Assembly (NCBI RefSeq): GCF_003001815.1
Contig: NZ_PVMZ01000001.1
Coordinates: 186,001-250,000 of the forward strand
Origin: Actinoplanes italicus
GTDB taxonomy: Bacteria; Actinomycetota; Actinomycetes; Mycobacteriales; Micromonosporaceae
DNA length: 64,000 nucleotides
Direction: 5' to 3'
Below the pieces are notes generated by a model. The model ran no database searches and had not been told where the DNA came from. It saw only the letters and a list, made by a program, of their open reading frames with translations. Positions 36,927 to 47,195 of this stretch are shown in pieces. Within the stretch, counting starts at the first letter, position 1; every line of letters begins with the position of its first letter. A program made the translations under genes and the position numbers.

Positions 36927-37318
36927 CCCGGCCACCTCCGCGGGCCGGCTCTCGCGCACCGGCTCACCGCCCGATCGCCATGCTGAAGCGGCGACGTGAC
37001 AGCCGCCCGGGATCACCGGCGGTAGATGGTCTCCTGCTCACACGACGGGATCAGCATCCAGCGTCCCTCGTTGGAGCGGGTCATGGTGCTCTCTATTGAT
37101 TCCGCTGGCATTGACCTACTCAGCTCCGGCTCGCGGGCCCGGCGGACACCGGCAATCCTGATGGAATCAGGGCCTCTGGAATCAGGTCGCGCCTTCCGCA
37201 GCGGTCACGTCGGGCAGGGAAGCCGCATGCCCGCTATTCGATCGGCCATCCATGCCTCGCGCACCCTTCACTGCCCGGAAGCAGCCGTAGAACACAGCCC
37301 GCCTCCGCCTCCGCCTCC

Positions 37319-37365
37319 GATCTTGTGGCGTTCGGCCGCCAATTCGACCCGAACCTCACAAGATC
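37319..37365. repeat. Palindrome of the AGATCTTGTGAGGTT family, copy C
   Basis: GATCTTGTGGCGTTCGG (37319-37335) pairs with CCGAACCTCACAAGATC (37349-37365) with two adjacent mismatches and a 13-nt loop. Confidence 0.9.
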
Positions 37366-37400
37366 TGGTGGTCGCTGAGGCAACCTGCAGCGACCACCAG
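37365..37400. terminator. Perfect 13-bp hairpin adjoining copy C
   Basis: CTGGTGGTCGCTG (37365-37377) and CAGCGACCACCAG (37388-37400) pair without mismatch around a 10-nt loop. It starts exactly where the preceding palindrome ends and may serve as a terminator for the convergent genes. Confidence 0.65.
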
Positions 37401-37540
37401 AGTCCCGGGTCCGCGGCGTCGGCGGAGGCTGGACAACCGCTGGCGCCGGGGCCCGTGATCGCGGCACAAGATCTGAAGCCGCGACGCCTGCCGCAAAATC
37501 AACTCCAGCGGCGGCATGCGATGCACAGGATCCAGCGAGA

Positions 37541-38974
37541 TCAGAGAGCTTCCGAGGCAGGAGAGGCCGGAACGGACGAAGGCCCAGCCCCCGAGGCAGA
37601 CGAGACCGGATCGGACGAGGGCTCGGCCTTCGAGGCAGACGAGACCGGAACTGACGAGGGCTCGGCCCCCGAGGCAGACAAGAGCGGATCGGACGAGGGC
37701 TCGGCCTTCGAGGCAGACGAGACCGGAACTGACGAGGACTCGGCCCCCGAGGCAGACGAGACCGAAACGGACGAGGACTCGGCCCCCGAGGCAGACGAGG
37801 CCCGGCGGCGGTGACGCAATTCGGTGGGGAGGACCAGTAGTGCCACCACGACGCCGACCGCGCCGACGGCGACGAACCCCCACTCCGGGCCCCACCGGTC
37901 GATGGCCAGGCCGGCCAGTGGGGCTCCGCAGGCGACGCCGACGGTCAGGGCCGAGTTGTGCAGGCCCATGGCTTCGCCTCGGGCGCCTGCGGGGATCATG
38001 CGGCTGATGGCGTCGCTGCTGGCGGTGATGGTCGGGGCGCAGAGGGAGCCCGCCGGGATCAGCAGGAGGGCGAGCAGGGCCCAGTGGTCGCCGCCGAGGC
38101 CGACCGGGATGGTGAGGATGGCCATCGGCGTGAAGAGCAGCAGGATCGGCAGGCCGCGGCGGACCAGGCCGTAGGCGAAGCCGCCGATCAGCGAGAAGAG
38201 TGCCCACAACGACAGGACCAGGCCGGCCCACTGGGTCTGGCCGGAGTCTCGCAGAATGGCGACGACGGCCACGTCGGTGCCCGACAGCACCAGGGTGGCG
38301 GCCATCGTGACGGCGAGGATGGCGACGAATCGGGGCTTGAGCCAAGTACGCCGGGGCACCCGCGCGGCGGAACCGGAGACCGGCGCCTCGTGGGCGGCAC
38401 GGACCGGTGGGTCGAGCAGCCACAGCCCGATGCCTGCCAGCAGGATGCCGACCGCCAGGGAGAGCATTGCGGGCCGGGAGCCGGCGGTGGTGACGATCAG
38501 GACGCCGAGTGCGGGACCGGCCATGAACGACAACTCGGTGGTCATCGAGTCGAGCGCGAAAGCCGGCAGGCGATGCGACTCGGGAGTCAGCGCGGCGATC
38601 GCCTGGCGGGCAACCGAGAAGGCGGGCAGGGCCAGGAAACCGCCGACGGCGGCGACCGGAAGCAGAACCCAATACGGCAGGGCCTGTGCCACCAGCCAGT
38701 AGATGACCTCGGCGACCGTGGTGAGGACGAGAACGGGTCGCAGGCCCCACCGGTCGATCAGCCGGCCCATGACGGGCGCGCCGACCGAGCCACCGATCGT
38801 GGAGGCCGCTCCGACCAGGCCCGCCGCACCATATGACAGGTGAAGCCCTTCGACGACGTGCAGGGTGAGCACCACGGTGGCCGCCGCGATCGGGACGCGT
38901 GCGAGGGTGGCGACCACCAGCAGCGAGACGATCTTCGGCAGCGCGAGTGTTTCGCGGTAAGGCGTGAGTGACAT
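37541..38974 (-). CDS. MFS transporter with repetitive C-terminal tail
   Basis: 477 residues. Twelve hydrophobic segments with MGRLIDRWGLRPVLVLTTV between helices 2 and 3 and a related GLAIDRWGPEWGFV in the second half identify an MFS drug/sugar-efflux type protein. After the last helix the tail (RHRRRA onward, about 80 residues) consists of six 13-residue repeats of the form SSASGAESSSVPV or SSASKAEPSSDPV. ATG 38974 is preferred to upstream GTG/ATG frames because the membrane domain starts right after it and AGGA is nearby. Substrate unknown. Confidence 0.88.
   Translation of the reverse strand: MSLTPYRETLALPKIVSLLVVATLARVPIAAATVVLTLHVVEGLHLSYGAAGLVGAASTIGGSVGAPVMGRLIDRWGLRPVLVLTTVAEVIYWLVAQALPYWVLLPVAAVGGFLALPAFSVARQAIAALTPESHRLPAFALDSMTTELSFMAGPALGVLIVTTAGSRPAMLSLAVGILLAGIGLWLLDPPVRAAHEAPVSGSAARVPRRTWLKPRFVAILAVTMAATLVLSGTDVAVVAILRDSGQTQWAGLVLSLWALFSLIGGFAYGLVRRGLPILLLFTPMAILTIPVGLGGDHWALLALLLIPAGSLCAPTITASSDAISRMIPAGARGEAMGLHNSALTVGVACGAPLAGLAIDRWGPEWGFVAVGAVGVVVALLVLPTELRHRRRASSASGAESSSVSVSSASGAESSSVPVSSASKAEPSSDPLLSASGAEPSSVPVSSASKAEPSSDPVSSASGAGPSSVPASPASEAL
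37554..37787. repeat. 39-bp coding tandem repeat, 6 copies, at the MFS 3' end
   Basis: Units starting GAGGCAGACGAGACCGGA occur every 39 bp at 37554, 37593, 37632, 37671, 37710 and 37749, plus a partial. Two unit types alternate. They code for the 13-residue repeats in the MFS tail. Confidence 0.93.
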
Positions 38975-39092
38975 GTTGGATCCTGACCTCCACCGCTCAT
39001 CCTGCCGTGGGGGTACGACACAACGCCAACCCGTTATCGGCTGGATCCGCAGCTCAAGTCCCCGATGTGACGAGAGACGCACCCGGAACGGC

Positions 39093-39126
39093 GAACGGCC
39101 CGTACTCCGAGGAGTACGGGCCGTTC
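39093..39126. terminator. Perfect 16-bp terminator after ctaD
   Basis: GAACGGCCCGTACTCC (39093-39108) and GGAGTACGGGCCGTTC (39111-39126) are exact complements with only GA between. It lies 10 bp beyond the ctaD stop, before the MFS gene on the same strand. Confidence 0.93.
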
Positions 39127-39135
39127 AGCGGAGGA

Positions 39136-40884
39136 TCAACGGTCGGTCGACACGTCTTCCTGGTAGGTCGCACCGCCGTCGGACTCGGAGGTCAGCGGCC
39201 GGGCGCCGCCCTCGGGCGGGCCGGCGAGCGAGTGGCCGGCCGCCAGCTCCGGGAACTTCAGGTCGAAGGCGGGCCGCTCGGAGCGGATCCGCGGCATCCG
39301 GTCGAAGTTGCGCAGCGGGGGCGGGCTGCTGGTGGCCCACTCGAGCGAGTTGCCGTGGCCCCACGGGTCGTCGACGTTCACGACCTGGCCGACCTTGTAC
39401 GACTTCCACACGTTGTAGATGAACGGCAGCGTCGACAGGCCGAGGATGAACGAGCCGATCGTGGAGAAGGTGTTCAGGAACGCGAACCCGTCTTCCGGCA
39501 GGTAGTCGGCGTACCGCCGGGGCATGCCCTTGGTGCCGAGCCAGTGCTGCACCAGGAACGTGCCGTGGAAGCCGATCATCGTGAGCCAGAAGTGGATCCG
39601 GCCCAGCTTCTCGTCGAGCATCCGGCCGAACATCTTCGGGAACCAGAAGTAGATGCCGGCGAACACCGCGAACACGATCGTGCCGAACAGCACGTAGTGG
39701 AAGTGCGCGATCACGAAGTACGAGTCGGAGACGTGGAAGTCGATCGGCGGCGAGGCGAGCAGGACGCCGGAGAGACCACCGAAGAGGAACGTCACCATGA
39801 AGCCGATCGCGAAGAGCATCGGCGACTCGAAGCTGATCTGGCCGCGCCACATGGTGCCGATCCAGACGAAGAACTTCATGCCGGTCGGGACCGCGATCAG
39901 GAAGCTCAGGAAGCTGAAGAACGGCAGCAGCACCTGGCCGGTGGCGAACATGTGGTGCGCCCACACGCTCATCGACAGCGCGCCGATCAGCAGGGTCGCG
40001 GCCACCAGACCCTTGTAGCCGAAGACCGGCTTGCGGCTGAAGACCGGGATGACCTCGGTGATGATGCCGAAGAACGGCAGCGCGATGATGTAGACCTCGG
40101 GGTGGCCGAAGAACCAGAACAGGTGCTGCCACAGCATCGGGCCGCCGGTCTCCACGTCGAAGACGTGGGCGCCGAGGACACGGTCGGCGGCGAGAGCGAA
40201 CAGCGCGGCCGCCAGGAACGGGAAGACCATGACCGCTAGCAGCGCGGTGACCAGCATGTTCCACGTCATGATCGGCATCCGGAACATGGTCATGCCCGGG
40301 GCGCGCAGGGTCAGGATCGTGGTGATCAGGTTGACCGAGCCGAGGATCGTGCCGAGACCCGAGATCGCCAGGCCGACGACCCACATGTTGCCGCCGACGC
40401 CCGGCGAGTGCAGCGAGTTGCTCAGCGGGGTGTAGGCGAACCAGCCGAAGTCGGCGGCGCCACCCGGCGTCAGGAACCCGCCGATGGTGATCAGGCCACC
40501 GAACAGGTAGAGCCAGTACGCGAACGAGTTCAGCCGGGGGAACGCTACGTCCGGCGCCCCGATCTGGATCGGCACCACGAAGTTGCCGAACGCGAACACG
40601 ATCGGCGTCGCGAAGAACAGCAGCATGATCGTGCCGTGCATGGTGAACAGCTGGTTGAACTGCTCGGGCGAGAGCATCTGCATGCCCGGCCGGGCCAGCT
40701 CGGCGCGCATCAGGAGTGCCATCAGGCCACCCAGCAGGAAGAACACGAAGGACGTGATCATGTACATGATCCCGATCTGCTTCGCGTCCGTCGTGCGCAG
40801 GATCCGAGCAAATGCCGAACCCTTGACCTGCCGCCGCACCGGGTATGGTCGGGTCGCGATCGGCGACGGCGCAACGGTCGTCAC
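39136..40884 (-). CDS. ctaD: Cytochrome c oxidase subunit I
   Basis: 582 residues, aa3-type terminal oxidase. Heme and copper ligands are visible: [13 protein letters not shown] for low-spin heme a, [17 protein letters not shown] with the His-Tyr pair, [10 protein letters not shown] for CuB, and HFHYVLFGT for the heme pair. About twelve helices. Reduces oxygen to water and pumps protons. GTG 40884 has GGAGG 6 nt upstream. The other subunits (ctaC, ctaE, ctaF) and the bc1 complex are not in the window, which is common in actinobacteria where ctaD stands alone. Confidence 0.98.
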   Translation of the reverse strand: MTTVAPSPIATRPYPVRRQVKGSAFARILRTTDAKQIGIMYMITSFVFFLLGGLMALLMRAELARPGMQMLSPEQFNQLFTMHGTIMLLFFATPIVFAFGNFVVPIQIGAPDVAFPRLNSFAYWLYLFGGLITIGGFLTPGGAADFGWFAYTPLSNSLHSPGVGGNMWVVGLAISGLGTILGSVNLITTILTLRAPGMTMFRMPIMTWNMLVTALLAVMVFPFLAAALFALAADRVLGAHVFDVETGGPMLWQHLFWFFGHPEVYIIALPFFGIITEVIPVFSRKPVFGYKGLVAATLLIGALSMSVWAHHMFATGQVLLPFFSFLSFLIAVPTGMKFFVWIGTMWRGQISFESPMLFAIGFMVTFLFGGLSGVLLASPPIDFHVSDSYFVIAHFHYVLFGTIVFAVFAGIYFWFPKMFGRMLDEKLGRIHFWLTMIGFHGTFLVQHWLGTKGMPRRYADYLPEDGFAFLNTFSTIGSFILGLSTLPFIYNVWKSYKVGQVVNVDDPWGHGNSLEWATSSPPPLRNFDRMPRIRSERPAFDLKFPELAAGHSLAGPPEGGARPLTSESDGGATYQEDVSTDR

Positions 40885-40996
40885 GAATTGCCTCCGTTGT
40901 CTCGTTCGTCCCTCTCGGGTTTCCCCGATGATCGGGCGTACCTCGGTGGCAGAATAGTCCCCCGTGGTCGTTCGGCCGTCGCGGGGTGACCAAACG

Positions 40997-42103
40997 TCAG
41001 ACCGGTGACACCAATGCCCGATAGTGATCGGTGAACATGCGGGTGCCACGACGGCGGAGCATCGGGTCGCGCAGGGCCGGAGGGACGTCCCGGGCACGGT
41101 CGCGTTCCCGGGTGCGCTCGCGGACCTCCACACAGCGCGGCCGGCGACGATCCTCGTAGGCGCGCAGGGCCGCCGGGATGTCCTCTGCCGAGGCCCGCAA
41201 CTCCTGACCGAGCACCCAGCCGTCCTCGAAGGACAGGGCGGCACCCTGCGCCAGGGTCGGCGCGGTCGCGTGCGCGGCATCGCCGACCAGCACGACCGGG
41301 CCGCGGGACCAGGACGGCAGGACGACCTCGTCGGTACGGGCGACCTGCACCTTCTCGATCTTGTCGAGGATCGCGGGGACGGGGCCGCCCCAGTCCCCGA
41401 ACAGCTCCCGCAGCCGTTTCCCGGGATCCTCCGGGTTCGGTGCGTCCGGCGCGGTCTCGTCGGCGTGGCAATACAGCTTGCGCCCGCCCATCGGCATGAC
41501 CACGAAGGACGAACGCCGGCCGAGCACCGCGGTCCAGTCGGTGAGCGGAGGGCCGCCGCTGACGACCGAGCGGTAGACGATCTGTCCGGTCGGCACGGCC
41601 GGACCACCGAGCCCGGCCTTGTCGCGGATCATCGAGCGGCGGCCGTCGGCACCGACGACCAGGTCGTATTCCGCGATGGCTCCGGTGGCGAACTCGACCT
41701 TGGCGGCACCCTCGACGATCTGGAGATCGCGCACCTCGGTCTCGAACCGCACCTCGCCACCGACACCGGTGAGCAGGACCTGCTGGAGGTCGGCGCGGGA
41801 CAGTGCACGCGACTCGCCGACGCCGGCCCAGAGGGCGGCGACGTCCATCTCGAACAGATCGCGGCCCCGGGTGTCGAGGAAGGCCTGCCGGAAGATCAGA
41901 TCGCCGAGAGGACGCAGCGGGATGTCGAGGCCGAGCAGTCGCAGCGCCCGCGAGGCGTTGCCGGGCAGATAGATGCCGGCACCCGGGACGACGCTGGCGG
42001 GCAGAGCCTCCACCACCTCCGGCCGGAAACCGGCGACGCGCAGCCCTCGGGCCGCAGCCAGGCCGGCGATGCCGGCACCCACCACGAGGATGCGCAAGCT
42101 CAT
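40997..42103 (-). CDS. FAD-dependent monooxygenase
   Basis: 368 residues of the PHBH class. FAD-binding motifs are complete: [15 protein letters not shown] (GxGxxG), [13 protein letters not shown] (DG motif), and [20 protein letters not shown] (GD motif). The enzymes hydroxylate aromatic or polyketide substrates with NAD(P)H. No biosynthetic or catabolic cluster surrounds it, so the substrate is open. ATG 42103 gives the usual N-terminus; a GTG at 42187 would add 28 unconserved residues. Confidence 0.92.
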   Translation of the reverse strand: MSLRILVVGAGIAGLAAARGLRVAGFRPEVVEALPASVVPGAGIYLPGNASRALRLLGLDIPLRPLGDLIFRQAFLDTRGRDLFEMDVAALWAGVGESRALSRADLQQVLLTGVGGEVRFETEVRDLQIVEGAAKVEFATGAIAEYDLVVGADGRRSMIRDKAGLGGPAVPTGQIVYRSVVSGGPPLTDWTAVLGRRSSFVVMPMGGRKLYCHADETAPDAPNPEDPGKRLRELFGDWGGPVPAILDKIEKVQVARTDEVVLPSWSRGPVVLVGDAAHATAPTLAQGAALSFEDGWVLGQELRASAEDIPAALRAYEDRRRPRCVEVRERTRERDRARDVPPALRDPMLRRRGTRMFTDHYRALVSPV

Positions 42104-42427
42104 CACACCAACGCTTTCTTGTCGATCTTGTCGATGGATACGCGTGGGAGCCAGAACATTACCGCCCGCAACCGCCTCGGGGAACACCTGCGACTAGGAC
42201 GGGGTCCAGAATGGGCGCGTCGTCAGGTTGCGCGTCCTGTGGGGACAGCGCTGCGAAGGCACGACCCGCCCTGGCCAGGGCAACGGCACGGCGACGACGG
42301 TAGAAGCGGTGCACGGCACGCGGCGGGCGGTTCATGGCGACACCCAACCACCGGGGTACGACACTTTCGGTTGACCCGGCGAATCACATCGGTGTATTTC
42401 TCCCGGGCGCCGGGCAGACAATGGGGT
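42104..42427. other. Gap between divergent genes; one doubtful small ORF
   Basis: 324 bp upstream of two divergent genes. An Arg-rich frame of about 58 residues on the minus strand (ATG 42335 to 42159, MNRPPRAVHRFYRRRRAVAL) is possible but has no clear ribosome-binding site or recognised family; I do not call it a gene. Confidence 0.4.
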
Positions 42428-43492
42428 ATGACCGACCGCCTCGACGAGTACCGGCGCAAGCGGGACGCCCGCCGCACCCCCGAGCCGGTCCCGCGGACGT
42501 GGCGGCCGAGCACCGGACAGCGGTTCGTCATCCAGCAGCACCACGCCAGCAGCCTCCACTGGGACGTCCGGCTGGAACGCGACGGTGTGCTCGTGTCGTT
42601 CGCCGTCCCCCGCGGCCTGCCCCGCGATCGGGCCCGCAACCACCTGGCCAAGCACACCGAGGACCACCCGCTGGAATACCTCACCTTCGCCGGCGAGATC
42701 CCGGCAGGCGAGTACGGCGGCGGCCGGATGACGATCTTCGACACCGGTACGTACGAGGCCGACAAATGGCGTGACGACGAGATCGGCGTCACCTTCCACG
42801 GGGAGCGCACCAACGGACGCTATGTCTTCTTCCAGACCGGCGGACAGGACTGGATGGTGCGCCGGATGGATCCGGCCGAGCCCGGATGGGAGCCCATGCC
42901 CGAGGTGGCCGCGCCGATGCAGGCGACCGCGGCAGCGGGACTTCCCGCCGATGACGAGGACTGGGGATATGAGATGTCGTGGGGCGGGCGCCGCGTCCTC
43001 GCGTACGTCTCAGGAGGAAGATTGCGTCTCATCGACGGTGACGGAACCGACGTGACCAGATGGTTTCCGGAGATCCGGCCGTTGGGGCCGGCGCTCGCGC
43101 CGGTCGAGGCCGTGCTCGACGGTGAGATCGTCGCCTTCGACGGCATCCGTCCGGACCCGGATCTGCTGGCCCGGCGTGACGCGCCGAAGGATCCGGCGGC
43201 GGCGAGACGTGCCGCGGAGCGCACGCCGGTGCACCTTCTGCTGTACGACCTGCTGTGGCTGGAGGGTCACTCGACGGTCGAGTTCGTCCGTTACGCCGAG
43301 CGCCGCGAGCTGCTGGACGGGCTGTCGCAGGCCGGCCCCAACTGGCAGACACCGCCGTTCTTCTCCGGGGGCGGCGAGTTCGCCCTGGAGGCCGCCCGCG
43401 CCCAGGGCCTGCCGGGTGTCGTCGCGAAACGCCTGGACTCGCCCTATCTGCCGGGCCGCCGAAGCAGGCTGTGGCGCACTGTCCGAGCGTGA
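42428..43492 (+). CDS. LigD-type 3'-phosphoesterase fused to a degenerate ATP-ligase domain
   Basis: 354 residues. The N-terminal 3'-phosphoesterase domain is canonical: VIQQHHASSLHWDVRLE, GVLVSFAVPRGLP and AGEIPAGEYGGGRMTIFD, with the metal-binding His and Asp. The rest is a nucleotidyltransferase fold with VEAVLDGEIVAFD and GVVAKRLDSPYLPGRRS, but the adenylated lysine motif KxDG is Ser184-Trp-Gly-Gly, so ligation should be lost, and no OB-fold domain follows. It probably cleans 3' ends during end-joining, with the ligase part kept for DNA or protein binding. Ku and LigD polymerase genes are not in the window. Confidence 0.9.
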   Translation: MTDRLDEYRRKRDARRTPEPVPRTWRPSTGQRFVIQQHHASSLHWDVRLERDGVLVSFAVPRGLPRDRARNHLAKHTEDHPLEYLTFAGEIPAGEYGGGRMTIFDTGTYEADKWRDDEIGVTFHGERTNGRYVFFQTGGQDWMVRRMDPAEPGWEPMPEVAAPMQATAAAGLPADDEDWGYEMSWGGRRVLAYVSGGRLRLIDGDGTDVTRWFPEIRPLGPALAPVEAVLDGEIVAFDGIRPDPDLLARRDAPKDPAAARRAAERTPVHLLLYDLLWLEGHSTVEFVRYAERRELLDGLSQAGPNWQTPPFFSGGGEFALEAARAQGLPGVVAKRLDSPYLPGRRSRLWRTVRA

Positions 43493-43611
43493 GCCCACCC
43501 CCGGTTGCCGGGGCGAACGGCGGCGGCGCAAAATGCGTGCGCCCGCTTTTCTGGAGTCCGGCACACACCGGCCGATGAGCCGGGCGGCCCAGTGAAAGGC
43601 GCGTTGTCAGC

Positions 43612-44970
43612 ATGCACCCGGACCCGTCCCCGACCGCGCCCGTCGTGCGTGAGATGAGCGCCGAACTGTGGCGCTCGGCCGTCCGCGTGCTCGACACGAA
43701 CTGGACGGGCGGGCACACCGTGCCGTCACGGACCCTCAACCCGCATCAGTGGAGCTGGGACACCGCGTTCACGGCGATCGGGCTGGCCTATGTGAACCCG
43801 GCACGCGCCTGGCGTGATCTGCGCACGCTGTTCCAGACGCAGTGGCCGGACGGCCGGGTGCCGCACATCGTCTTCGACCCGGACGTTCCGGAGGACGCCT
43901 ACTTCCCCGGCCCGGCGTTCTGGAACATGCCGGCCTACGCCGGTCGGCCGGCTCAGGGCAGCACCGCGCTCGTCCAGCCACCGGTGCACGCGCTCGCCGC
44001 GTGGGAGGTGTACCGGCATGCGGCCGCGCACGGCGCCGACGCGGTGCAGCAGGCCCGTACCGAGCTGGGATGGCTCTATCCGCGTCTGGTGGCGCAGCAG
44101 GAATACCTCGGCGACCGGCGGGACGCCGGCGGTGGCGGGCTCGCCTCGATCGTGCACCCGTGGGAGTCGGGCATGGGCAACAGCCCGGCCTGGGACGACG
44201 CGCTGTCGGCAGCGCCGGCCGACCTCACGTTGCTGCCCGCCGGCCGCCGCGACCCGAACCTCTCGGACGAGGAGTACGCCCGGTATCTGGGCCTGGTCCG
44301 CGACTACCGGGACGGCGGCTGGTCGGACACCGACCTGATCGGGCGGCACCTGTTCGTCGTCGAGTGCCCGGGTTTCAACGCGATCCTCGCCACCGCCGAG
44401 CTGGCCCTGGCACAGATCGCCGGGGTGCTGGGCCGCTCCGGCGAGGCGAGCCGGCACCGCAAACGCGCGCAGGTCATCACGGCCGCCATCACGGACCGGC
44501 TCTGGGATCCGGACACCGGTTTCTTTCATGCCAGGGATGTACGGACCGGACGGCTCAGCCCGGCCCGCAGCGTCAGCGGCCTGTTGCCGCTGATGCTGCC
44601 CGACCTGGCGGCGCCGCAGGTGGCGGCCCTGCTGGAGGAGCTGTCCTCGCCCCGGTTCGGACTGCCGGCGCCCAGTTACGAGAGGACCGGGCCGGCCTTC
44701 GACACCCGTGGGTACTGGCGCGGCCCGGTCTGGATCAACGTCAACTGGCTGCTGCGCCGTGGCCTGCTGGTGCACGGCCGGCGACGCGAGGCCGAGGAGC
44801 TGAGCCGGCGGCTGGTCCGTCTCGTGCACCACCACGGCCACTACGAGAACTTCCAGCCGGAGGACGGCAGCGGCCTCGGCTCACCGGCCTTCAGCTGGAC
44901 TGCCGCCCTCTGTCTGGATCTGCTGGCGGACCGGTCGGCACCGGCCTACGCCCGCGGAAGCCGCGGCTAG
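43612..44970 (+). CDS. GH63/MGH1-type glycoside hydrolase
   Basis: 452 residues with the alpha/alpha barrel pattern of mannosylglycerate hydrolase and glucosidase-like GH63 proteins: [18 protein letters not shown] with the catalytic Asp, [15 protein letters not shown], and [17 protein letters not shown]. It is likely intracellular, having no signal peptide, and may release glucose or mannose from compatible solutes or glycosylglycerates. Its stop TAG lies in CTAG shared with the convergent mscR gene. Confidence 0.85.
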   Translation: MHPDPSPTAPVVREMSAELWRSAVRVLDTNWTGGHTVPSRTLNPHQWSWDTAFTAIGLAYVNPARAWRDLRTLFQTQWPDGRVPHIVFDPDVPEDAYFPGPAFWNMPAYAGRPAQGSTALVQPPVHALAAWEVYRHAAAHGADAVQQARTELGWLYPRLVAQQEYLGDRRDAGGGGLASIVHPWESGMGNSPAWDDALSAAPADLTLLPAGRRDPNLSDEEYARYLGLVRDYRDGGWSDTDLIGRHLFVVECPGFNAILATAELALAQIAGVLGRSGEASRHRKRAQVITAAITDRLWDPDTGFFHARDVRTGRLSPARSVSGLLPLMLPDLAAPQVAALLEELSSPRFGLPAPSYERTGPAFDTRGYWRGPVWINVNWLLRRGLLVHGRRREAEELSRRLVRLVHHHGHYENFQPEDGSGLGSPAFSWTAALCLDLLADRSAPAYARGSRG

Positions 44971-46052
44971 AAGATCACCACAGAGCGCAGCACGTCGCCG
45001 GTGTGCATCTTGGCGAACGCCTGCTCGACCTCGTCCAGCGCGATCTCCTCGGTGACGAACGCGTCCAGGTCGAGCCGGCCCTGCTTGTAGAGCTCGGTGA
45101 GCAGCGGGAAGTCACGCGTGGGCAGGCAGTCGCCGTACCAGCTGGACTTCAGGGCGCCACCGCGGCCGAAGACGTCGAGCAGCGGCAGCTCGATGGTCAT
45201 CTCGGGCGTGGGCACGCCGACCAGCACCACGGTGCCGGCCAGGTCGCGGGCGTAGAAGGCCTGCCGGTACGTCTCCGGCCGGCCCACCGCCTCGATCACC
45301 ACGTCGGCGCCGTTGCCGCCGGTCAGCTCGCGGACCGCCTCGATCACGTCGGACTCGCGGGCGTTGATCGTGTGGGTCGCGCCAAAGCCGCGCGCCCATT
45401 CAAGTTTCCGCTCGTCGGTGTCGATCGCGATGATCGTGGTGGCCCCGGCCAGGGCCGCACCGGCCACCGCGCCGTCACCCACACCACCGCAACCGATCAC
45501 CGCGACCGAGTCGCCGCGGGTCACGCCGCCGGTGTTGATCGCCGCGCCGATGCCGGCCATCACGCCGCAGCCGAGCAGGCCGACCGCGGCCGCGCGCGCC
45601 GACGGGTCGACCTTGGTGCACTGCCCCGCGTGGACCAGCGTCTTCTCGACGAACGCGCCGATACCGAGCGCCGGTGACAGCTCGGTGCCGTCCTCCAGCG
45701 TCATCTTCTGCGCGGCGTTGTGGGTGGCGAAGCAGTACCACGGCTTGCCCTTGTTGCAGGCCCGGCAGTTGCCGCAGACGGCCCGCCAGTTCAGCACCAC
45801 GAAGTCGCCGGGCGCCACGTCGGTGACGCCGTCGCCGACCGCCTCGACCACCCCGGCCGCCTCGTGCCCGAGCAGGAACGGGAAGTCGTCGTTGATCCCG
45901 CCCTCGCGATAGTGCAGGTCGGTGTGGCAGACCCCGCAGGCCTGCACCTTGACCACCGCCTCACCCGGTCCTGGGTCGGGGACCACGACGGTGGTCACCT
46001 CGACCGGTTTGCCCTTGCCCCGGGCGATGACGCCCCGAACCCGCTGACTCAT
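44967..46052 (-). CDS. mscR: S-(hydroxymethyl)mycothiol / mycothiol-dependent formaldehyde dehydrogenase
   Basis: 361 residues, zinc-dependent class III-like dehydrogenase. Catalytic zinc ligands are in [15 protein letters not shown] and the Glu/Cys of LLGHEAAG and LLGCGVMAG; the structural zinc Cys cluster is [18 protein letters not shown] site: [14 protein letters not shown]. The enzyme oxidises the formaldehyde-mycothiol adduct and reduces S-nitrosomycothiol. Overlaps the glycosidase stop (CTAG). A MarR regulator 52 bp upstream on the same strand likely forms one unit with it. Distinction from other zinc dehydrogenases is by overall pattern. Confidence 0.92.
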   Translation of the reverse strand: MSQRVRGVIARGKGKPVEVTTVVVPDPGPGEAVVKVQACGVCHTDLHYREGGINDDFPFLLGHEAAGVVEAVGDGVTDVAPGDFVVLNWRAVCGNCRACNKGKPWYCFATHNAAQKMTLEDGTELSPALGIGAFVEKTLVHAGQCTKVDPSARAAAVGLLGCGVMAGIGAAINTGGVTRGDSVAVIGCGGVGDGAVAGAALAGATTIIAIDTDERKLEWARGFGATHTINARESDVIEAVRELTGGNGADVVIEAVGRPETYRQAFYARDLAGTVVLVGVPTPEMTIELPLLDVFGRGGALKSSWYGDCLPTRDFPLLTELYKQGRLDLDAFVTEEIALDEVEQAFAKMHTGDVLRSVVIF

Positions 46053-46104
46053 CCCGCACGCACCTTCGACGTTGACTGGTCCGATCAGGACAGCCTTCCA
46101 GATC

Positions 46105-46584
46105 TCACCGGGAAACGGGACGGCTTCGCACCTCGAGCGGGCTCTCCAGCAACGCCTCGGCGACCTTGGCGAGCTGGCGCATCTGAGCCGTGCTCAACCG
46201 GTCGAAGATGAGCTGGTGGACGGCCTCGGCGTGGCCGGGCGCCGATGTCACGACCTTGTCCCAGCCCTCGTCGGTGAGCACGGCGATCTGCACCCGGCCG
46301 TCATCGGTGTCCCGTTCGCGGCGCACCCAGCCCTTCTCCTCCAGGCGGGCCACCACGTGGGAGAGCCGGGAGAGTGACGCGCTGGCCCGCTTGGCCAGCT
46401 TGCTCATGGCCAGACGCCGGTCGGGTCGCTCGGAGAGGGTCATCAGGACGAGGTAGCCCATGTGGGTCAGACCGGCGTCGCGCTGCAGTTGCGCGTCGAG
46501 CGCGGCGGGGACCCGTACGAGCACTTCGACGACCTGCCGCCACGCGCGTTGTTGCTCATCGGTCAACCAGCGAGGCTCGTCCAT
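46105..46584 (-). CDS. MarR-family transcriptional regulator
   Basis: 159 residues. Winged HTH with [39 protein letters not shown] and [18 protein letters not shown]. Probably a dimeric repressor. It is followed by mscR, suggesting control of formaldehyde or nitrosative detoxification. ATG 46584 is 6 nt after TAACCT (46596-46591), so its mRNA is probably leaderless, with a palindrome in the upstream promoter region. Confidence 0.93.
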   Translation of the reverse strand: MDEPRWLTDEQQRAWRQVVEVLVRVPAALDAQLQRDAGLTHMGYLVLMTLSERPDRRLAMSKLAKRASASLSRLSHVVARLEEKGWVRRERDTDDGRVQIAVLTDEGWDKVVTSAPGHAEAVHQLIFDRLSTAQMRQLAKVAEALLESPLEVRSRPVSR

Positions 46585-46590
46585 GGTGGC

Positions 46591-46610
46591 AGGTTAGTGG
46601 CGTTCGAACG
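46591..46610 (-). promoter_or_regulatory. marR promoter with CGTTCGAACG palindrome
   Basis: The -10 box TAACCT (46596-46591, minus strand) is followed by 6 nt and the ATG. The perfect palindrome CGTTCGAACG (46601-46610) sits just upstream of the -10 box, in the spacer, where a MarR dimer would block transcription. Confidence 0.6.
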
Positions 46611-46728
46611 TTACGGTAGTGCCCGGACAGCCGAGATCCAGCCAAGGCGTTACGGATGGCCCATCGATTCGATCGACTTCCGTGAACTTTGGCGGGTAGG
46701 CTGTCCGGGGACTTTAACCCCGACACGG

Positions 46729-46770
46729 CGCCGGAACCGGCTGGCTGGGGGGCCTCGGCCGGTTCCGGCG
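46729..46770. terminator. 12-bp stem terminator after the cupin gene
   Basis: CGCCGGAACCGG (46729-46740) pairs with CCGGTTCCGGCG (46759-46770), 18-nt loop, 16 bp beyond the cupin stop and upstream of marR on the same strand. Confidence 0.8.
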
Positions 46771-46786
46771 TCGTGTACCTAGGGCC

Positions 46787-47176
46787 TCATTCGGTGGGCG
46801 GTTCGTCCTTGCCCGCCTCCTCGAGAGCGTCCGCCTCTTCCTTGGTCTTGTGCACGGCGCCGTCAGCGTGCTCCGGCGGGCCGTAAACGGTGTACAGGAC
46901 CAGCGGGTTGGGGCCCTCGTTGAGGAAGTTGTGCTTGCGGCCGGCCGGCACCACGACGAGGTCACCCTGCGCGACCTTGCGGGTCTCGCCGGAGATGACG
47001 GCCTTGCCGACACCGCTGACGAAGGTGAGGATCTGGTCCACCTCGTGGACCTCCTCACCGATCTCGCCGCCCGGCGGGACGGTCATGATGACGAGTTGCG
47101 TGTGTTTCCCGGTCCAGAGCACGCGGCGGAAGTCGGGGCTCTGCTCAGCGACGGTGGCGATCGTGAAGTGCTCCAT
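46787..47176 (-). CDS. Cupin-domain protein
   Basis: 129 residues, single cupin barrel. Motif 1 is PPGGEIGEEVHEVDQILTF with Gly, one His and Glu; motif 2 is VVPAGRKHNFLNEGPNPLVL with the final His. One metal ligand His of motif 1 appears present, so metal binding is possible. The tail is acidic (KEEADALEEAGKDEPPTE). Function unknown; similar small cupins bind sugars or metals. It lies 19 bp downstream of the EAL gene on the same strand and may share its transcript. Confidence 0.9.
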   Translation of the reverse strand: MEHFTIATVAEQSPDFRRVLWTGKHTQLVIMTVPPGGEIGEEVHEVDQILTFVSGVGKAVISGETRKVAQGDLVVVPAGRKHNFLNEGPNPLVLYTVYGPPEHADGAVHKTKEEADALEEAGKDEPPTE

Positions 47177-47195
47177 GCCGCTGACGTTACCCGCG

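Larger units (their letters stand above)
36927..37540. other. Gene-free region between convergent genes with two palindromes
   Basis: No convincing gene. The right half holds two inverted repeats (37319-37365 and 37365-37400), and a CACAAGATCTG motif recurs at 37464-37476. The left half (36927-37300) shows nothing I can name. Confidence 0.7.

Noticed and set aside
42159..42347. Arg-rich small protein
   Set aside because: Weak start, no family and biased composition; kept only as a note in the gap entry.
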